Source: Bombyx mori (Eukaryota; Arthropoda; Insecta; Lepidoptera; Bombycidae). From it: a stretch of 64,000 nucleotides of DNA. The DNA lies in the NCBI RefSeq assembly GCF_030269925.1, contig NC_085124.1, forward strand, positions 3,348,001 to 3,412,000, in the 5' to 3' direction. How positions within the stretch are numbered: the first letter of the stretch is position 1; the number at the start of each line of letters is the position of its first letter. Below the pieces are notes generated by a model. It made no database searches. It was not told the origin of the DNA and saw only the letters and a program-made list of their open reading frames with translations. A program made the position numbers and the translations under genes. Positions 31,961-42,857 of the stretch are shown here, in pieces.

Positions 31961-33040
31961 TGTAAGCTGCCACCAGTGAGTATCGAAATATTGCCTACAA
32001 GATTAACGCATGCAGGACTTCAGTAACGATTTAATGTTAGGTGAGCCTTCGTCTAAGTACCTATCAATAGTAATAAAAAGCGTTCTTCTTCGAACGTGTC
32101 AGAAGGTGATAACGTTATCCTAATACAGTCAATGTGTTGTTCATGTTCCTGTTATAGCCTGTCACTTTATTACACACAAAAAGGACAGTTTAGATTTGTG
32201 CGAACTTCTAGGATATACTGGGGCGTGACATTTTTAGATAATAAAAATCGACTAATTTTGAGAGTTAACTAATTATTACTAATTTTTATTGCAATCTCTG
32301 ATTGACTGAGTAATTTAATCATACAAAATAGTGAACGGTGAACACTAAAGCCTATAGCTTTCAATGTTTCTTGTAATTCCACACCCAGCATGGATTCCTG
32401 TACTGATGACGAGTTCATAAACCAATAGCAGTTATGCGACAGACAGCCCGGCCACCCAACATTTAACTTTTTACACTTGACTTACGATAACTTTTTGTCC
32501 ATCGATACCAAGAATGTCCAAATTTAAATCATCACTATCAGTAAATCCATTAAAAGAATTCTACAGTTGAAATGTTTAGACAAACTTTCCGTTAAAGACA
32601 CATTTCAAAAGAATCACTTCAAAAGGGAAGTAACAAATCCATTTTTATTTGTTACAGCAATGTGTCTACACGCTTTACGTCATTTAAGTCGTAGATGATT
32701 TTCAGTTTTAATATATTTTCACTTTCACACTTTAGTAATAAAATATAATCGAGATTCAAGTTTTGAAAAAGAAAGGATACTCTTTCAATAGTTAAGCTCA
32801 GTTTTATGATTGCATTGGTTTTATTGGCATCATTTTCTGTTGTGAAATTTTGAGAAATTTTTAATTTGCAATGTCTATTGCATTTGTAATACTATTGTTA
32901 TCGGTGTTTGATCGAATTAGATTGAGCGGTTACGGAAACAAGCCATAATGGACAAAAGGGGGAGTGTCAGGAAGGTTCTATTATAATAATAACCGGACAG
33001 AAGGGGCACATGGTCATCCGGCCCCAAAATAGGATCCCCT
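31961..33040. other. unassigned sequence
   Basis: No repeat family or gene recognised. Confidence 0.55.
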
Positions 33041-33234
33041 GTACTATAGGAGACTGATAGACATACTTTGATAAGCTTTTAAATATTTACATAGTAGGTT
33101 AGGTATTTAATACCCCGACAAAGAGCCAATAAATCCGTTCATCACAGGAATGTTTGTCTCACGTGGAAATCTAACTCAAGACTTTCGGCCAAGCAGTAAG
33201 GGCCCTGAAAGTACTACACCACCGAGTCAGTCAT
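33041..33234 (-). mobile_element. degenerate tRNA-derived SINE
   Basis: On the minus strand: TGACTGACTCGGTGGTGTAG (A-box-like start), a decayed B-box region near GAGTTAGATTTCC, GACAAACATTCCTGTGATGA, and an end with AAGTATGTCTATCAGTCTCC. The order matches a tRNA-derived SINE common in moths. The fragment near 44036-44110 shares the GACAGACATACTTAAATACT part. Confidence 0.4.
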
Positions 33235-33681
33235 GGTGCTTATTGGCTTGAAATTGGATACAGATAATATAACGATTTCTGATTTAATAAAGGCCTTTGC
33301 TTTGTTACTTTGTCTTAAAACTATAGAATAACCACTAAACTCTTCCAAAACGGTACTACAATATATATTCTTTACAACGATCCTCTGGTTGTCCAATGTG
33401 AAACCTCTTAAAATCATGGAAATTGAACTCTGGAATTGGATACCCTCGGCGCTGGATATACTATTTCAAATGAGGTTAGTGAAGAATTCTACGTAAGCAG
33501 TTTGTCGGACGCGACCCTACTGAAGTGCATTACCGACGGGTCTATTTTGTATCAGTCGTACACAGCGAGTAAAGAATTCAGAGTAGAATCGTCAACAGCA
33601 TCATTTACGTATTATACAAGTGTACTGTGATGGGCGATCGACTTCTGTTTGTGATAGGGCGTATTGTAAGACCGCAGCTGT
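33235..33681. other. two divergent open frames, unrecognised
   Basis: Minus 33214-33417 (67 codons) and plus 33436-33630 (64 codons, MDTLGAGYTISNEVSEEFYV...) begin 18 bp apart. The plus frame has coding-like codon variety from 33480 to 33630, unlike neighbours, but I recognise no domain. Confidence 0.2.
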
Positions 33682-33963
33682 GCAAACCCCCAATATTATA
33701 ATTTGCGTTATTACTGGTGGTAGAACGTCTTGTGAGTCCGCACGAGTGATCGCCTTGCCTTTTTCTGCCGTGAAGCTACTGCATTACTAATGCGTATCGG
33801 TTTGAAGGGTGGGGCAGCCGTTGTACTGTCAAAACTGAGCCTTAGAACTCGTATCTCAAGGTAGGTGGCGCCATTGACGTTGTAGATGTCTATGGACTCC
33901 GATAACCACTTAACATCAGGTGGGCCGTGAGCTCGTCCACCCACTTAAGCATTAAAAAAAAAG
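33682..33963 (+). mobile_element. Bm1-type SINE with part of the 5' body
   Basis: CAAACCCCCAATATTATAAT, TTTGCGTTATTACTGGTGG, then a body with several small indels (an extra ACTGCATTA near 33779), ending CACTTAAGCATTAAAAAAAA. Longer than the usual truncated form by the AATTATAATTTGCG segment. Confidence 0.82.
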
Positions 33964-33989
33964 AGTAGGTAGCGCCGAACCATCCATAC

Positions 33990-34155
33990 TATTTGGGTTG
34001 CCAATTCGTCAGGCGTTTTGGTTTGATAGTTTGGTTAGGATAGCCATTATACAATACAGTTGAGTCTTCTACCTCATGACTAAAGATGGGTGGCGGCATT
34101 GTCGTTGTGATGTCTATGGACTGCAGTAACTGCTCAAATCCTGGTAGGCCTTGCA
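33990..34155 (+). mobile_element. old, decayed Bm1-type SINE
   Basis: GGCGTTTTGGTTTGATAGTT, GATAGCCATTATACAATACA, GATGGGTGGCGGCATTGTCG, GATGTCTATGGACTGCAGTA. Same order as Bm1, with divergence suggesting an ancient insertion next to the younger copy. Confidence 0.55.
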
Positions 34156-34499
34156 GCGATTTACACACAAAAAAGCAGATTTGCAGAAACATTTTCATTC
34201 TTCGAAAACCTTTATTCTAAAATTCTCGATTCGGATTACAATATTCCCACGATCGTTGTCTTTTGAAAACGTCATTATGCGAGCCGCGATTTTTGTAATT
34301 AATTTTATTTATATTTGGTGTTTTGTAAACTTTCGAGTCTTAAATGTCGATGACCGATATTTTTCTCACGAATGCCTGAATTCGGTGTAACGCTCTGTTG
34401 TGTTCATATCGCAGGGGTTTAAATAATTATGTTATTGAATACGTTGAGAAGCAAAAAATATTATTTGGTACGTTCTAATTAGGAGTACTCGAAGTTACC
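34156..34499. other. unassigned sequence
   Basis: A 79-codon plus frame (34151-34390) has no recognised motif. Nothing else seen. Confidence 0.5.
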
Positions 34500-34670
34500 T
34501 TTTTTTTATGATTGAAAGATTACTTGAGACCCAAAGGCCCTTCTAGTTTCATCAGGACAGGTGGGCGAGCAAATGCTCAGTCAGGAGGGGTGGGATTTGC
34601 TAACAACTGCCCGAGCGCCTCCGAAGTAGACCTAATAACTCAAGAGCAATTGCTTTAACAATTTTAAGAA

Positions 34671-35204
34671 GTCGTCGTGGCCTAAAGGATAAGACGTCCG
34701 GTGCATTCGTATGTAGCGATGCAACGGTGTTCGAATCCCGCAGGCGGGTACCAATGTTTCTACCGAAGTCGTCGTGCCCTAAGCGATAAGACATCCGGTG
34801 CATTCGTGTTGAAGCGATGCGCCAGTGTTCGAATCTCAGGCGGGTACCAATTTTTCTAATGAAATACGTACTCAACAACTGTTTACGATTGACTTCCACG
34901 GTGAAGGAATAACCTCGTGTAATAAGAATCAAACCCGCAAAATTATAATTTGCGTAATTACTGGTGGTAGGACCTCTTGGGAGTCCGCGCGGGTAGGTAC
35001 CACCACCCCGCCTATTTCTACCGTGAAGCAGTAATGCGTTTCGGTTTGAAGGGTGGGGCAGCCGTCGTAACTATACTTGAGACCTTAGAACTTATATCTT
35101 AAGGTGAGTGGCGCATTTACGTTGTAGATGTCTATGGGCTCCAGTCACCACTTAACACCAGTTGGGCTGTGAGCTCGTCCAACCATGTAAGCCAAAAAAA
35201 AAAA
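34671..35204 (+). mobile_element. Bm1-type SINE with two tandem tRNA-like heads
   Basis: First head from 34671 (GTCGTCGTGGCCTAAAGGAT, B box GTGTTCGAATCCCGC) and second from 34768 (GTCGTCGTGCCCTAAGCGAT, B box GTGTTCGAATCTCAG), 97 bp apart, both ending GGCGGGTACCAAT and the second leading into the normal body (TTTCTAATGAAATACGTACT, CGTGTAATAAGAATCAAACC, TTACTGGTGGTAGGACCTCT) and tail. The A-box region TGGCCTAAAGGATAAGACG is like tRNA-Arg. Two potential internal Pol III promoters lie in series. Confidence 0.85.
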
Positions 35205-35289
35205 GGTTCGCGAATGAATCTACTACCGGATCGGAATCGCGACCCATTGAGAAGATCCGGCGAGAAACTCAGTGGGCTGTGTCTATGGG

Positions 35290-35437
35290 TTAATTCGCTC
35301 GTCGAGCCCTTCGTCGCAAGCGTCGGGTTCAACGAGGACGGTGACCGGTGCTTGTGGTGCCTAAAAGCACCGTTAATGGATCAGGAGGATCCGTAATGAC
35401 GTGCTTTGGGTGACGCCGACGGTTTACCATTCGTTAC
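35290..35437 (-). pseudogene. jockey ORF2 C-terminal remnant, nonsense-interrupted
   Basis: Minus-strand codons give NRRRHPKHVITDPPDPLT, VLLGTTSTGHRPR, then a TGA where other copies have CGA/Arg, then TRRLRRRARRAN and the TAA stop near 35290. The CpG-derived CGA-to-TGA change is a typical inactivating mutation. Confidence 0.7.
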
Positions 35438-36117
35438 TCTTATAACGCGTTTTCATATTACGCGGTTTCAGTCTCTCGTATAACACGGGTGTTCCCCCAT
35501 ATAGCGCGGGGATTTCACACGTTATATTTCTGTACTGTGAAATTTGTAATGATTTGTACAGTTCATAATTAATTTCGCATGCCTTTGCACATTGTGTCAA
35601 TTGTGTTGTTATAAAATTAATTTATTAAATTTGTGTTTCTATTTTTTGAATTGGAAAAACATTGTTTTTTTTTTTTTTTTTTTAAATAAATAAATATAAA
35701 TAAATATCTACTAACAATCACGCCTCGTTAACAGATCCAGTGGTAAGTTCGTAAAGAACTTGTGTTACAGGTACCAGATAACGGAAATAAATGTAAGATT
35801 TTTATTATACACATACATATTATATTTAATAGACATCCATAACCCTGGAAAAAACATTTATATTTATCATACAAATATCTTCCCTTGGCGGGATTCGAAC
35901 CCGCGACCCCCTTGAGTAGTGACCATGTCACTTACCACTACACCAGACGGCCGTCAAATTATAGTATATTGTATTATATTTATATATATATTACAATATA
36001 GTTATATTGTATTATATTTGTATACAGCCGCGTTATGCGAGAATACTCCTACAGCGCGTTTCCTATAACGCGGAACCAACCTACTGTGTTATAGGGGGGA
36101 TTACCGTATATGGAAAC
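35438..36117. mobile_element. possible pogo/Tigger-like element with motif clusters at both ends
   Basis: Left 35438-35525 has four loosely repeated words (TTATAACGCGTTTT, TATTACGCGGTTTC, TATAACACGGGTGT, TATAGCGCGGGG). Right 36028-36117 has the same words inverted (GCCGCGTTATGCG, CCTATAACGCGGAACC, GTGTTATAGGGGGGAT). The inverted symmetric layout resembles pogo-type ends. A BmSE lies between. No transposase frame found. Confidence 0.35.
35683..35954 (-). mobile_element. BmSE-type SINE, full length
   Basis: tRNA-like head at the right (reverse: GGTGTAGTGGTAAGTGACAT, CGCGGGTTCGAATCCCGCCA), body, and at left an AAATAAATAAATATAAATAA tail, i.e. (ATTT)n on the sense strand, followed by a long T run (35666-35682). 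The clearest tail of the three copies. Confidence 0.85.
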
Positions 36118-36439
36118 CATTATAAGCCTTTACGTGGCCCATAAACGCAAACCATTTACAGTATGTTTGTAATTGTGTCAGTGTCGATCCTTGATGTGTT
36201 TCACACTCCGCATGCACAAATTATGCACCGTCGCCGTGAACTTTACAAAAGATATAAAACTATATATAATAACATTGAAGCGTCACATTCTTGTGAATTT
36301 GTTTTAATTATGTAAATAATTTGCTTAGTAATGCTATACGTTTGGTTTTTGTAAATTAATTATGTACTATTAGCCCAGGCATAATCTTTGATTCTTTTTC
36401 ATAATATGTAAGTAAGATGATATGCATTAATATTAATTT
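36118..36439. other. unassigned sequence
   Basis: No repeat family or gene recognised. Confidence 0.5.
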
Positions 36440-36551
36440 TTTTTATTGCCTGTGTAGGCCGACGAGCATACGGCCCACCTGATGGTGAGTGGTTACCGTC
36501 GCCCATGGACTTCAGCAATGCCAGGAGCAGAGCCAAGCCGCTGTCTACAAT
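36440..36551 (-). mobile_element. short SINE family copy
   Basis: TTTTTATTGCCTGTGTAGGC to GCCAAGCCGCTGTCTACAAT. One of the best-conserved copies. Confidence 0.87.
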
Positions 36552-36676
36552 ATTTAATAAACATTACAGTTTCTAACATTTGTATTCACGAATAGCGTTG
36601 AAAGATTGCGTTACACACAGATAGATTTGATTTATATAAATTGAATAAAATCGTGTTAATAAACGTATGAACCTTT

Positions 36677-36934
36677 TCTATACTAATATTATAAAGAGGA
36701 AAGATTTGTTTGTTTGTTTGTATTGAATAGGCTCCGAAGCTACTGAACCTATATAATAAACCTGTTGGAAAGCTAAGCTATCCCTGGATGGCATAGGCTA
36801 TATTTATTGTATTTTCCAAAAAAATAGGGATCCTTACTGAAAGTCCAATAATGTAACCCAATGTGTAAAAAAATACTTAAAATTCTTTACATCGCGTGTG
36901 CTACTTCCCAAGCGAAGCCGGGGCGGGCCGCTAG
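36677..36934 (+). mobile_element. non-autonomous Helitron, family A, divergent subfamily
   Basis: Same TCTATACTAATATTATAAAG start and GTTTGTTTGTTTGT block as the other A copies, but a different centre (CCTGTTGGAAAGCTAAGCTA, CCAATGTGTAAAAAAATACT) and the end AAGCGAAGCCGGGGCGGGCC then GCTAG. Confidence 0.75.
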
Positions 36935-37211
36935 TAGAACATAAAAGGACTAATGTTTTTTATTGTAAAAAAAATACGAGTCACAGTAGCGTATTTCTAG
37001 TAACAATATATCATTGTGAATTACGATGTTCAGTTCGTTATGGTGGGCGTGTCGAAATCACGGGCGCGCCTTTAACGGTTATCTAGGCCCGGTGTTAGGT
37101 GAAAATTGTTCAATGTACCCACTTATGACTTGAAGTATACTGTAGTTTGAACACTTTTAATTTGCGGTTATAAATTGTCTTGGGAGTTCAAAAATTACTC
37201 TTGGGTATACA

Positions 37212-37508
37212 TCTATATGTATAATATATAAAAATGAATTGCTGTTCGTTAGTCTCGCTAAAACTCGAGAACGGCTGGACCGATTTGGCTAATTTTGGTC
37301 TTGTATTATTTGTGGAAGTCCAGAGAAGGTTTAAAAGGTAGATAAATATGAAAATGCTCAGAATTAAATAAAAATAACAATTTTGTTTTTCCTTTGATGT
37401 GTCCCCCGTCAGACGGATTCCTTTTATTTGTTTTAAGTTTATTTTCTACAAAAGTTTAGGTCTTTTATTTATCGATTAAGGCACTACGAAGTCTACCGGG
37501 TCAGCTAG
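37212..37508 (+). mobile_element. non-autonomous Helitron, family B, copy 2
   Basis: Full length, TC start at 37212 and CTAG at 37505-37508. Differs from copy 1 by small indels only (AATATATAAAAATGAATTGC near the start). Confidence 0.82.
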
Positions 37509-37571
37509 TTTATGATAAATAACTGTTTTAACTAGCGTAAATGGGCTGGTGTTAGTCGATGAGTTGTTTTC

Positions 37572-38007
37572 CTTTTATTTTTTATCGCTTAGATGGGTGG
37601 ACGAGTTCACGGAACGCCTGGTGTTAAGTGGTTACCGGAGCCCATAGTCATCTACAACGTAAATGCCGCCATCTACGTTGAGATATAAGTACTAAAGTCT
37701 CAGTATAGTTACAACGGTTGCCCCACCCTTCAAACCGAAACGCGTTACTGCTTCACGGCAGAAATAGGCAGGATGGTGGTATCCGTGCGGACTCACAAGA
37801 GGTCCTACCACTAGTAATTGCGCAAATTATAATTTTGCGGGTTTGATCTTTATTACACGATTATTCCTTCACCGTGGAAGTCAATCGTGAACATTTGCTA
37901 AGTACGTATTTCATTAGAAAAATTGGTACTTGCCAGCGGGATTCGAACACTGGTGCATGGCTAGATACGAAAGCACCGGACGTCTTATCTTTTAGAAGAC
38001 GACGACT
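37572..38007 (-). mobile_element. Bm1-type SINE, full length
   Basis: From TTTTTATCGCTTAGATGGGTG at the left through the complete 5' body (AATTATAATTTTGCGGGTTT, CACCGTGGAAGTCAATCGTG) to the tRNA-like head at the right (AGCGGGATTCGAACACTGG, CGGACGTCTTATCTTTTAGA, GACGACGACT). Its last ~60 frame codons (37861-38082) are chance. (First motif given as TTTTTATCGCTTAG, ATGGGTG.). Confidence 0.88.
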
Positions 38008-39235
38008 CTCGTCACTCATTTCTGATGGAATATTATAATAATATCCTTTGATTTGAAGTTTTTGAACTTTAATTATTCTCAATGAGGTGTCAAATGTATA
38101 ATTATATACACAGATTCATTGGTTATACGTTTCTTTAATGCTGTAGGTACATATGACCAAATATAAATCTTCATTTTATTGGTACAATAGCTATTGTTAC
38201 TTTTTGAACTGAGACATTGTTTTTGCGGCAGGAGTAAGCACTTAATTTTATAAATAGCACTGACCCTACTCAACAATTCAAACCAGAACCGTGCCTATTA
38301 TAGTTTCTTTAAACCTATAATGATTCGATTAGATAGTATTTATCGATAAATTTGTAGCGAGTGGAGAAAGTTAATCGATTATCGAGTAACGATCGATGCG
38401 TCGTGTGCCATTTCCGTTTTGTAATCGTTTGAAACGGCTGATTGGATTCTACACAAAACTACAATTAACATGAGGTTACATATACAATTCCTGAAAGAAT
38501 CTAGCGTGATTTTTTAATAGCGACTCTATTTATAAAAATAAGTGATACCTTTGTGAAAACACATATTTATATATTTTATTGTATGCAGTATTAGAACATC
38601 AAGTCTTACTTAGTTCCAAGCTTCAGTTGTTTTCTCTTACGTTTGCCACAACGAGTTACTTTACCAAAGTGTTTCTTTGTATAAAGAAAAAACTATAGTA
38701 AAATTATATTGTTATACAAATGATTAATTATAAAATTATATTGTGGTGGTCACCGTGCTCGCTCCCTATTTCTTGTAGAGTTGCGTTAGTTTCTAGAATA
38801 CTCTTGTCTCGATCGCAAAAACTGACAACGACCGATAATGTGGTGAGAAGGGAAGGGGAAGCATAATGTGTAATTCCTTTACTTTTGTCCTACCTCGAGA
38901 TGTTTTGTCGAGTGTGGGCAGCGTTTGTCTATTTGCTGCATTTTGCCGAGTGCTATAAGCGATTAAGAACGTATAATGATTGAAATAATTGACTATAGTG
39001 GTTGTTCTCGAGACTAAGAATTCTAAACGTGGGATATGGTAAAATTAATGAAAAACAATAAATTTGTTCTTGCAAATCTTAATTAGGTATTGATTGATTC
39101 TGTTATATTTAAAAGAAATATTGTCGAAGGTATGCAAAAAAATGCGAAGCGTCCTAGAGTTAGCGCTAAGCAAGAGTTTCCGGTGCTGGAAACTTTCACG
39201 TGCGAGATAACACGTAGGCAGCAAGATCCCCTCAA
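38008..39235. other. unassigned sequence
   Basis: Contains ATTTATCGATAAAT (about 38338-38351) and several ATCGAT words in a short CpG-richer patch (38340-38420). No gene or repeat recognised. Confidence 0.5.
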
Positions 39236-39427
39236 ACACAGTCCACTGAGTTTCTCGCCGGATTTTTTCAGTGGGTCGCGTTTCCGATCCGGTGGTAGAT
39301 TCTGTGTAGTACTGCTCTTGCTACGGCTAGTGTTAACTACGTCAGGTTACAGCTCCGTGAGCTCACCTATTTGCTCGATGAAGCTGGTATAATTCTTTGC
39401 GGTTACCAGAATAGGTAGAAAAAAAGG
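39236..39427 (+). mobile_element. jockey-clade LINE 3' end (subfamily B)
   Basis: ACACAGTCCACTGAGTTTCT, GATCCGGTGGTAGATTCTGT, CTCCGTGAGCTCACCTATTT and end AGAATAGGTAGAAAAAAA. 3' UTR only. Confidence 0.75.
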
Positions 39428-40058
39428 CAGCAATCTTACCCAAATCTCGAACAACCAATACCTTTAAGAGGATTTACCGGTTCCAACCGAGTCGGACCTG
39501 ATACAATAATCGGGATCTCATCGAGTTGATAGTTTGAAAAATAACAAAGATGTTATTGCAGTGAACTTGAAACTTCTATTTCAAGCCACAACGGGAGTAA
39601 GAACATTTTCGCAGTACTTCCAGGTAGTAATGAAACGAATCATGAATTAAATTAAAGATATTAAAGAATATAGTAAAAATGAAAACTTAGAAAGTGTAAG
39701 TTTGTGAATCAAAGACATGAAAAGTTTAATAGTCAAAGTAGCTAGTCGCAAATATGTAGTTACAATGATTGACTTACTGCATAATGTATCGTAATGATCG
39801 GTTGTTTTAATGAGAGAATTCCAACCTTGACGTTTAGTGCAGGAAATAAGTATTTTTTAACTATTGATTACTGTAAAATTTAATCTCCGTTTTGGTACGG
39901 GCGCGGGAGGCTTGGGAAGGAATGTGGAGTAATATAAAAAAACATCGTTTTTGTATTGAGAATGACGAAGACCAGAAATTTCATCGAGCGGGTTTCGTTG
40001 CTCGGAATACCAATGTATCTAATGTCGTTCGGAACTTGTATATAATATATATGTTTAA
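39428..40058. other. unassigned sequence
   Basis: No repeat family or gene recognised. Confidence 0.5.
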
Positions 40059-40263
40059 CTAGCTGACCCGGCAGACTTCGTAGTGCCTCAGTCGATAAAT
40101 AAAAGACCTAAACTTTATTTAATTCCGAATATTTTCGTATTTATCTACCTTTTAAACCTTCTCTGGACTTCGACAAATAATTCAAGACCAAAATTAGCGG
40201 TCCAGCCGTTCTCGAGTTTTAGCGAGACTAACGAACAGCAATTCATTTTTATATATATATAGA
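40059..40263 (-). mobile_element. non-autonomous Helitron, family B, copy 3 (internally deleted)
   Basis: Minus strand: CTAG end at 40059-40062 (CTAGCTGACCCGGCAGACTT in reverse) and TC start at 40263. The middle section with GTGTCGCCCGTCGGACGG is absent. Confidence 0.8.
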
Positions 40264-41954
40264 AGATTACAAGTTTACAAATTCTGCGTAAGAAGTCGAA
40301 GATATAGAATGACTTGGTTGTATTGTATTGTGTTGTCTAAGAACTTCGACCAACCTTTGCCCTAATTGGGCTGACTGCTTAGTATAATAGGCACAGCTAC
40401 CCAACAATTTTTTTTATGTAACATTTTACAAAACAAATTAAACTCGAGCTCGTTAATTAAAGTACTTCTCTTTGTTTCAGGTCAAGGTACGCTGTATTTT
40501 TTGCATTTAAATGTAGAAAGTACTAGCCTACATTTAAGTATATACCGTTGTTCGTCTACTTGAACAATACAAGGACAAAATGCTACCGATGTTCGCTTTC
40601 TTTAAAACTCTCGGTTGAACATTGAGGTTGAATGAGGTAAGTGGTATTATTATTTCATAAGGATGAAGAAGGAGTAATGTAAAGTTGTCTTATTTTTACG
40701 ATTTTTACGAAATTGCTTGAAGAAAACTTACCATTATTTGGTAGTATATTATATTTGTAGCCAGGCAAGAAAAATCGCCAATTAAATAGGTCATTTGATT
40801 GGCCTCTTTTCTGATGGTGCGGTGGAAAGTGTACGTTTTGTGGCACACGTCTGCAATACGCTATTTATTGGACTTAAGTGTACGTGTAATAAAGTGGCCG
40901 CCAAATGTCTATACCGCAAATCAAAGATTGTGTTGTGATTTATGTTCTTGTGGTTTAGTTTTATCGCTGGGCTTACTTTTAATATTCTGCTTCAAAGTGC
41001 ATATTATGGCGTGTGAAGCGCCACCTTTAGGTTCTTAGAATACCATGGAGGGCAAGACAAACATGTTTCATTCGTGTTAGAGCTGAGTTAGGCTGGTTTG
41101 AAAAGAGCTGGTATTATATAAGTCAAATGGGCTTTTTGTTGGGACGGAAGAATCGGTGCCGGTCCAGTGACATTGTTGCTATCTTAGAACGGATGGATGA
41201 ATTCGAGAGCTTAGCTGCCGGGAGGGGAAGTTCAGGGAACGTGGCTATAGTGGAGTGGCTTCATAAGTGTGCATTGTTAATATCTCTATCGACCTTTATG
41301 GTTAAATCGTTAATTTGTCTCTCAGTTAAGACTAAATAAAAAAATACAGTAGGTGCCATACTTGTTGAGACTTGTGTGTATCTCTCATTTCTTAAGACAG
41401 CTCTTAAACACATATGCCCAAAGATACCAGTAAACTATATAACCGCGTACGCATGATTGATTAAGTTTTCAGTTTTTGAGTGATTCTAGATGTAGAAAGT
41501 CTTTAGTCTTTAGTGTCTAGTCTTTACTCCGATGCAATTGAGTTGCATTTTAGCTTTTGATGATCAGTAATAGTATTTTTTCTGTGTGCATCTAAAAGGA
41601 GAATTACTTTCAGCAAAAAATACTTTCACAGCTTCAACGCGACATGTGACTCGACCATGAGAGATATCTACAACTCGAGAGAATTCCTATCGTTATCTTG
41701 ATTGAAAGTCTTCATAATCAGTAACGTTAAACAACTATCTTTATTTGGATTTGGTGATGACAGCATCGTCATATTGTGAATATTTTACAATTATTTTATT
41801 TAGGAGGGAATCAGATGGACAATCTGATGATTCTGATTTTGAATAGGATAGGAGTCGAAAGTATTAGGACGACATCTTTAGTTTCTGTGTATGTTTACTT
41901 ATTGAAATATATAAAATTGAGGTCTCATTTATATTGTTTTTCTTCAAATCGGAT
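40264..41954. other. unassigned sequence
   Basis: 1.7 kb with no recognised repeat. Frames of 60-80 codons near 40799, 41127 and 41776 have no known domains. Confidence 0.5.
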
Positions 41955-42190
41955 CGCCTGACTGTTTTGCCGCAGATATAGGCAATGCTAGTAGCAACAG
42001 TTGCAGGCTTTACAGCACGCCCTACCACTAGTACATGCCGGTTCGCGATCCCACACTTCACTGATATTAAATGCTCAGAGAAGCGTGCTATCCATTCTCC
42101 AGTGAATCGAGTCGCCTCACACAATACCCACGGGAATAGGGTGTTGCGATCCTACACCAACACTAAACAGTGGACTAAACACTTTTAATT
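41955..42190 (-). mobile_element. possible diverged lepidopteran SINE/LINE tail
   Basis: On the minus strand, GTACTAGTGGTAGGGCGTGC and GCATTGCCTATATCTGCGGC are spaced like the ACTGGTGGTAGGACC...CCTATTTCTGCCG start of Bm1. The remainder (GTGGGTATTGTGTGAGGCGA) is GC-richer than surroundings. Homology is weak. Confidence 0.3.
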
Positions 42191-42412
42191 GTTTATTGTA
42201 TTTACAAAACCAGGTCGAATTGGAACAATGTGTACCGCGAAATTGCTCTTTCACCGGCATTTGAGCATCAAAACAGCGTAACCACCAAACGTTTCTTAAT
42301 GCGTACGTAATTTAACTTGTGACCGATTTTCTCAAATTATTTTAAGTATGTGGTTTACTTGTGCGTTCGGATATTGTTTGTTAAAAACACGACGATTGGT
42401 AATGATAGTTAC

Positions 42413-42523
42413 TGTTGGCAGCGGTTTGGCTCAGCCCCTGGCTTTGATGAGGTCCATGGGCGACGGTAACCACTCACCATCAGGTGGGCCTTATGCTCGT
42501 TTGCCTATAAGGGCAATAAAAAA
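42413..42523 (+). mobile_element. short SINE family copy
   Basis: TGTTGGCAGCGGTTTGGCTC, CCATGGGCGACGGTAACCAC to TATAAGGGCAATAAAAAA. Full-length unit. Confidence 0.87.
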
Positions 42524-42641
42524 GAACATAATGTTTGGTTTTCTATTTTCTCAAAATTTTTATGTGTTGCTTTTTCAGGAACAAAGTTGAGAATTTCGGT
42601 GTGGTATGTTGTTAAGTCGTTAAATATGCATACTCGATCCT

Positions 42642-42815
42642 GATCCTGACAGAATGGCAAACAGTCGACGTCGCCCTAAACACGTCATTACGGATCCTCC
42701 TGATCCATTAACGGTGCTTTTAGGTACCACAAGCACCGGTCACCGTCCTCGTCGAACCCGTCGCTTGCGACGAAGGGCTCAACGAGCGAATCAACCCATA
42801 GGTACAGCCCACTGA
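42642..42815 (+). pseudogene. jockey ORF2 C-terminal remnant
   Basis: DPDRMANSRRRPKHVITD, PPDPLTVLLGTTSTGHRPRR, TRRLRRRAQRANQPIGTAH and TGA. In other copies the frame stops at TAA just after RAN; here that codon reads CAA, so the frame runs six codons further into the 3' UTR. Confidence 0.7.
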
Positions 42816-42857
42816 GTTTCTCGCCAGATCTTCTCAGTGGTTCGCGTTTCCGATCCG

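Larger units (their letters stand above)
34500..35437 (-). mobile_element. jockey-clade LINE 3' end, split by Bm1
   Basis: 3' part 34500-34655 (poly(T)ATGATTGAAAG, CATCAGGACAGGTGGGCGAG, CTGCCCGAGCGCCTCCGAAG) and the remainder 35205-35437 (TTCGCGAATGAATCTACTAC, GAAGATCCGGCGAGAAACTC, then ORF2 codons). Combines an A-type tail with a B-type body, so the two subfamilies are related. Confidence 0.78.

Noticed and set aside
34671..34850. Two adjacent tRNA-Arg-like genes
   Set aside because: They are the 5' heads of a Bm1 SINE. The stems are imperfect and the body follows directly.
34600..34932. 110-codon minus-strand frame with repeated RHWRIASTRMHR-type words
   Set aside because: The repetition is the translated double tRNA head of the Bm1 copy.
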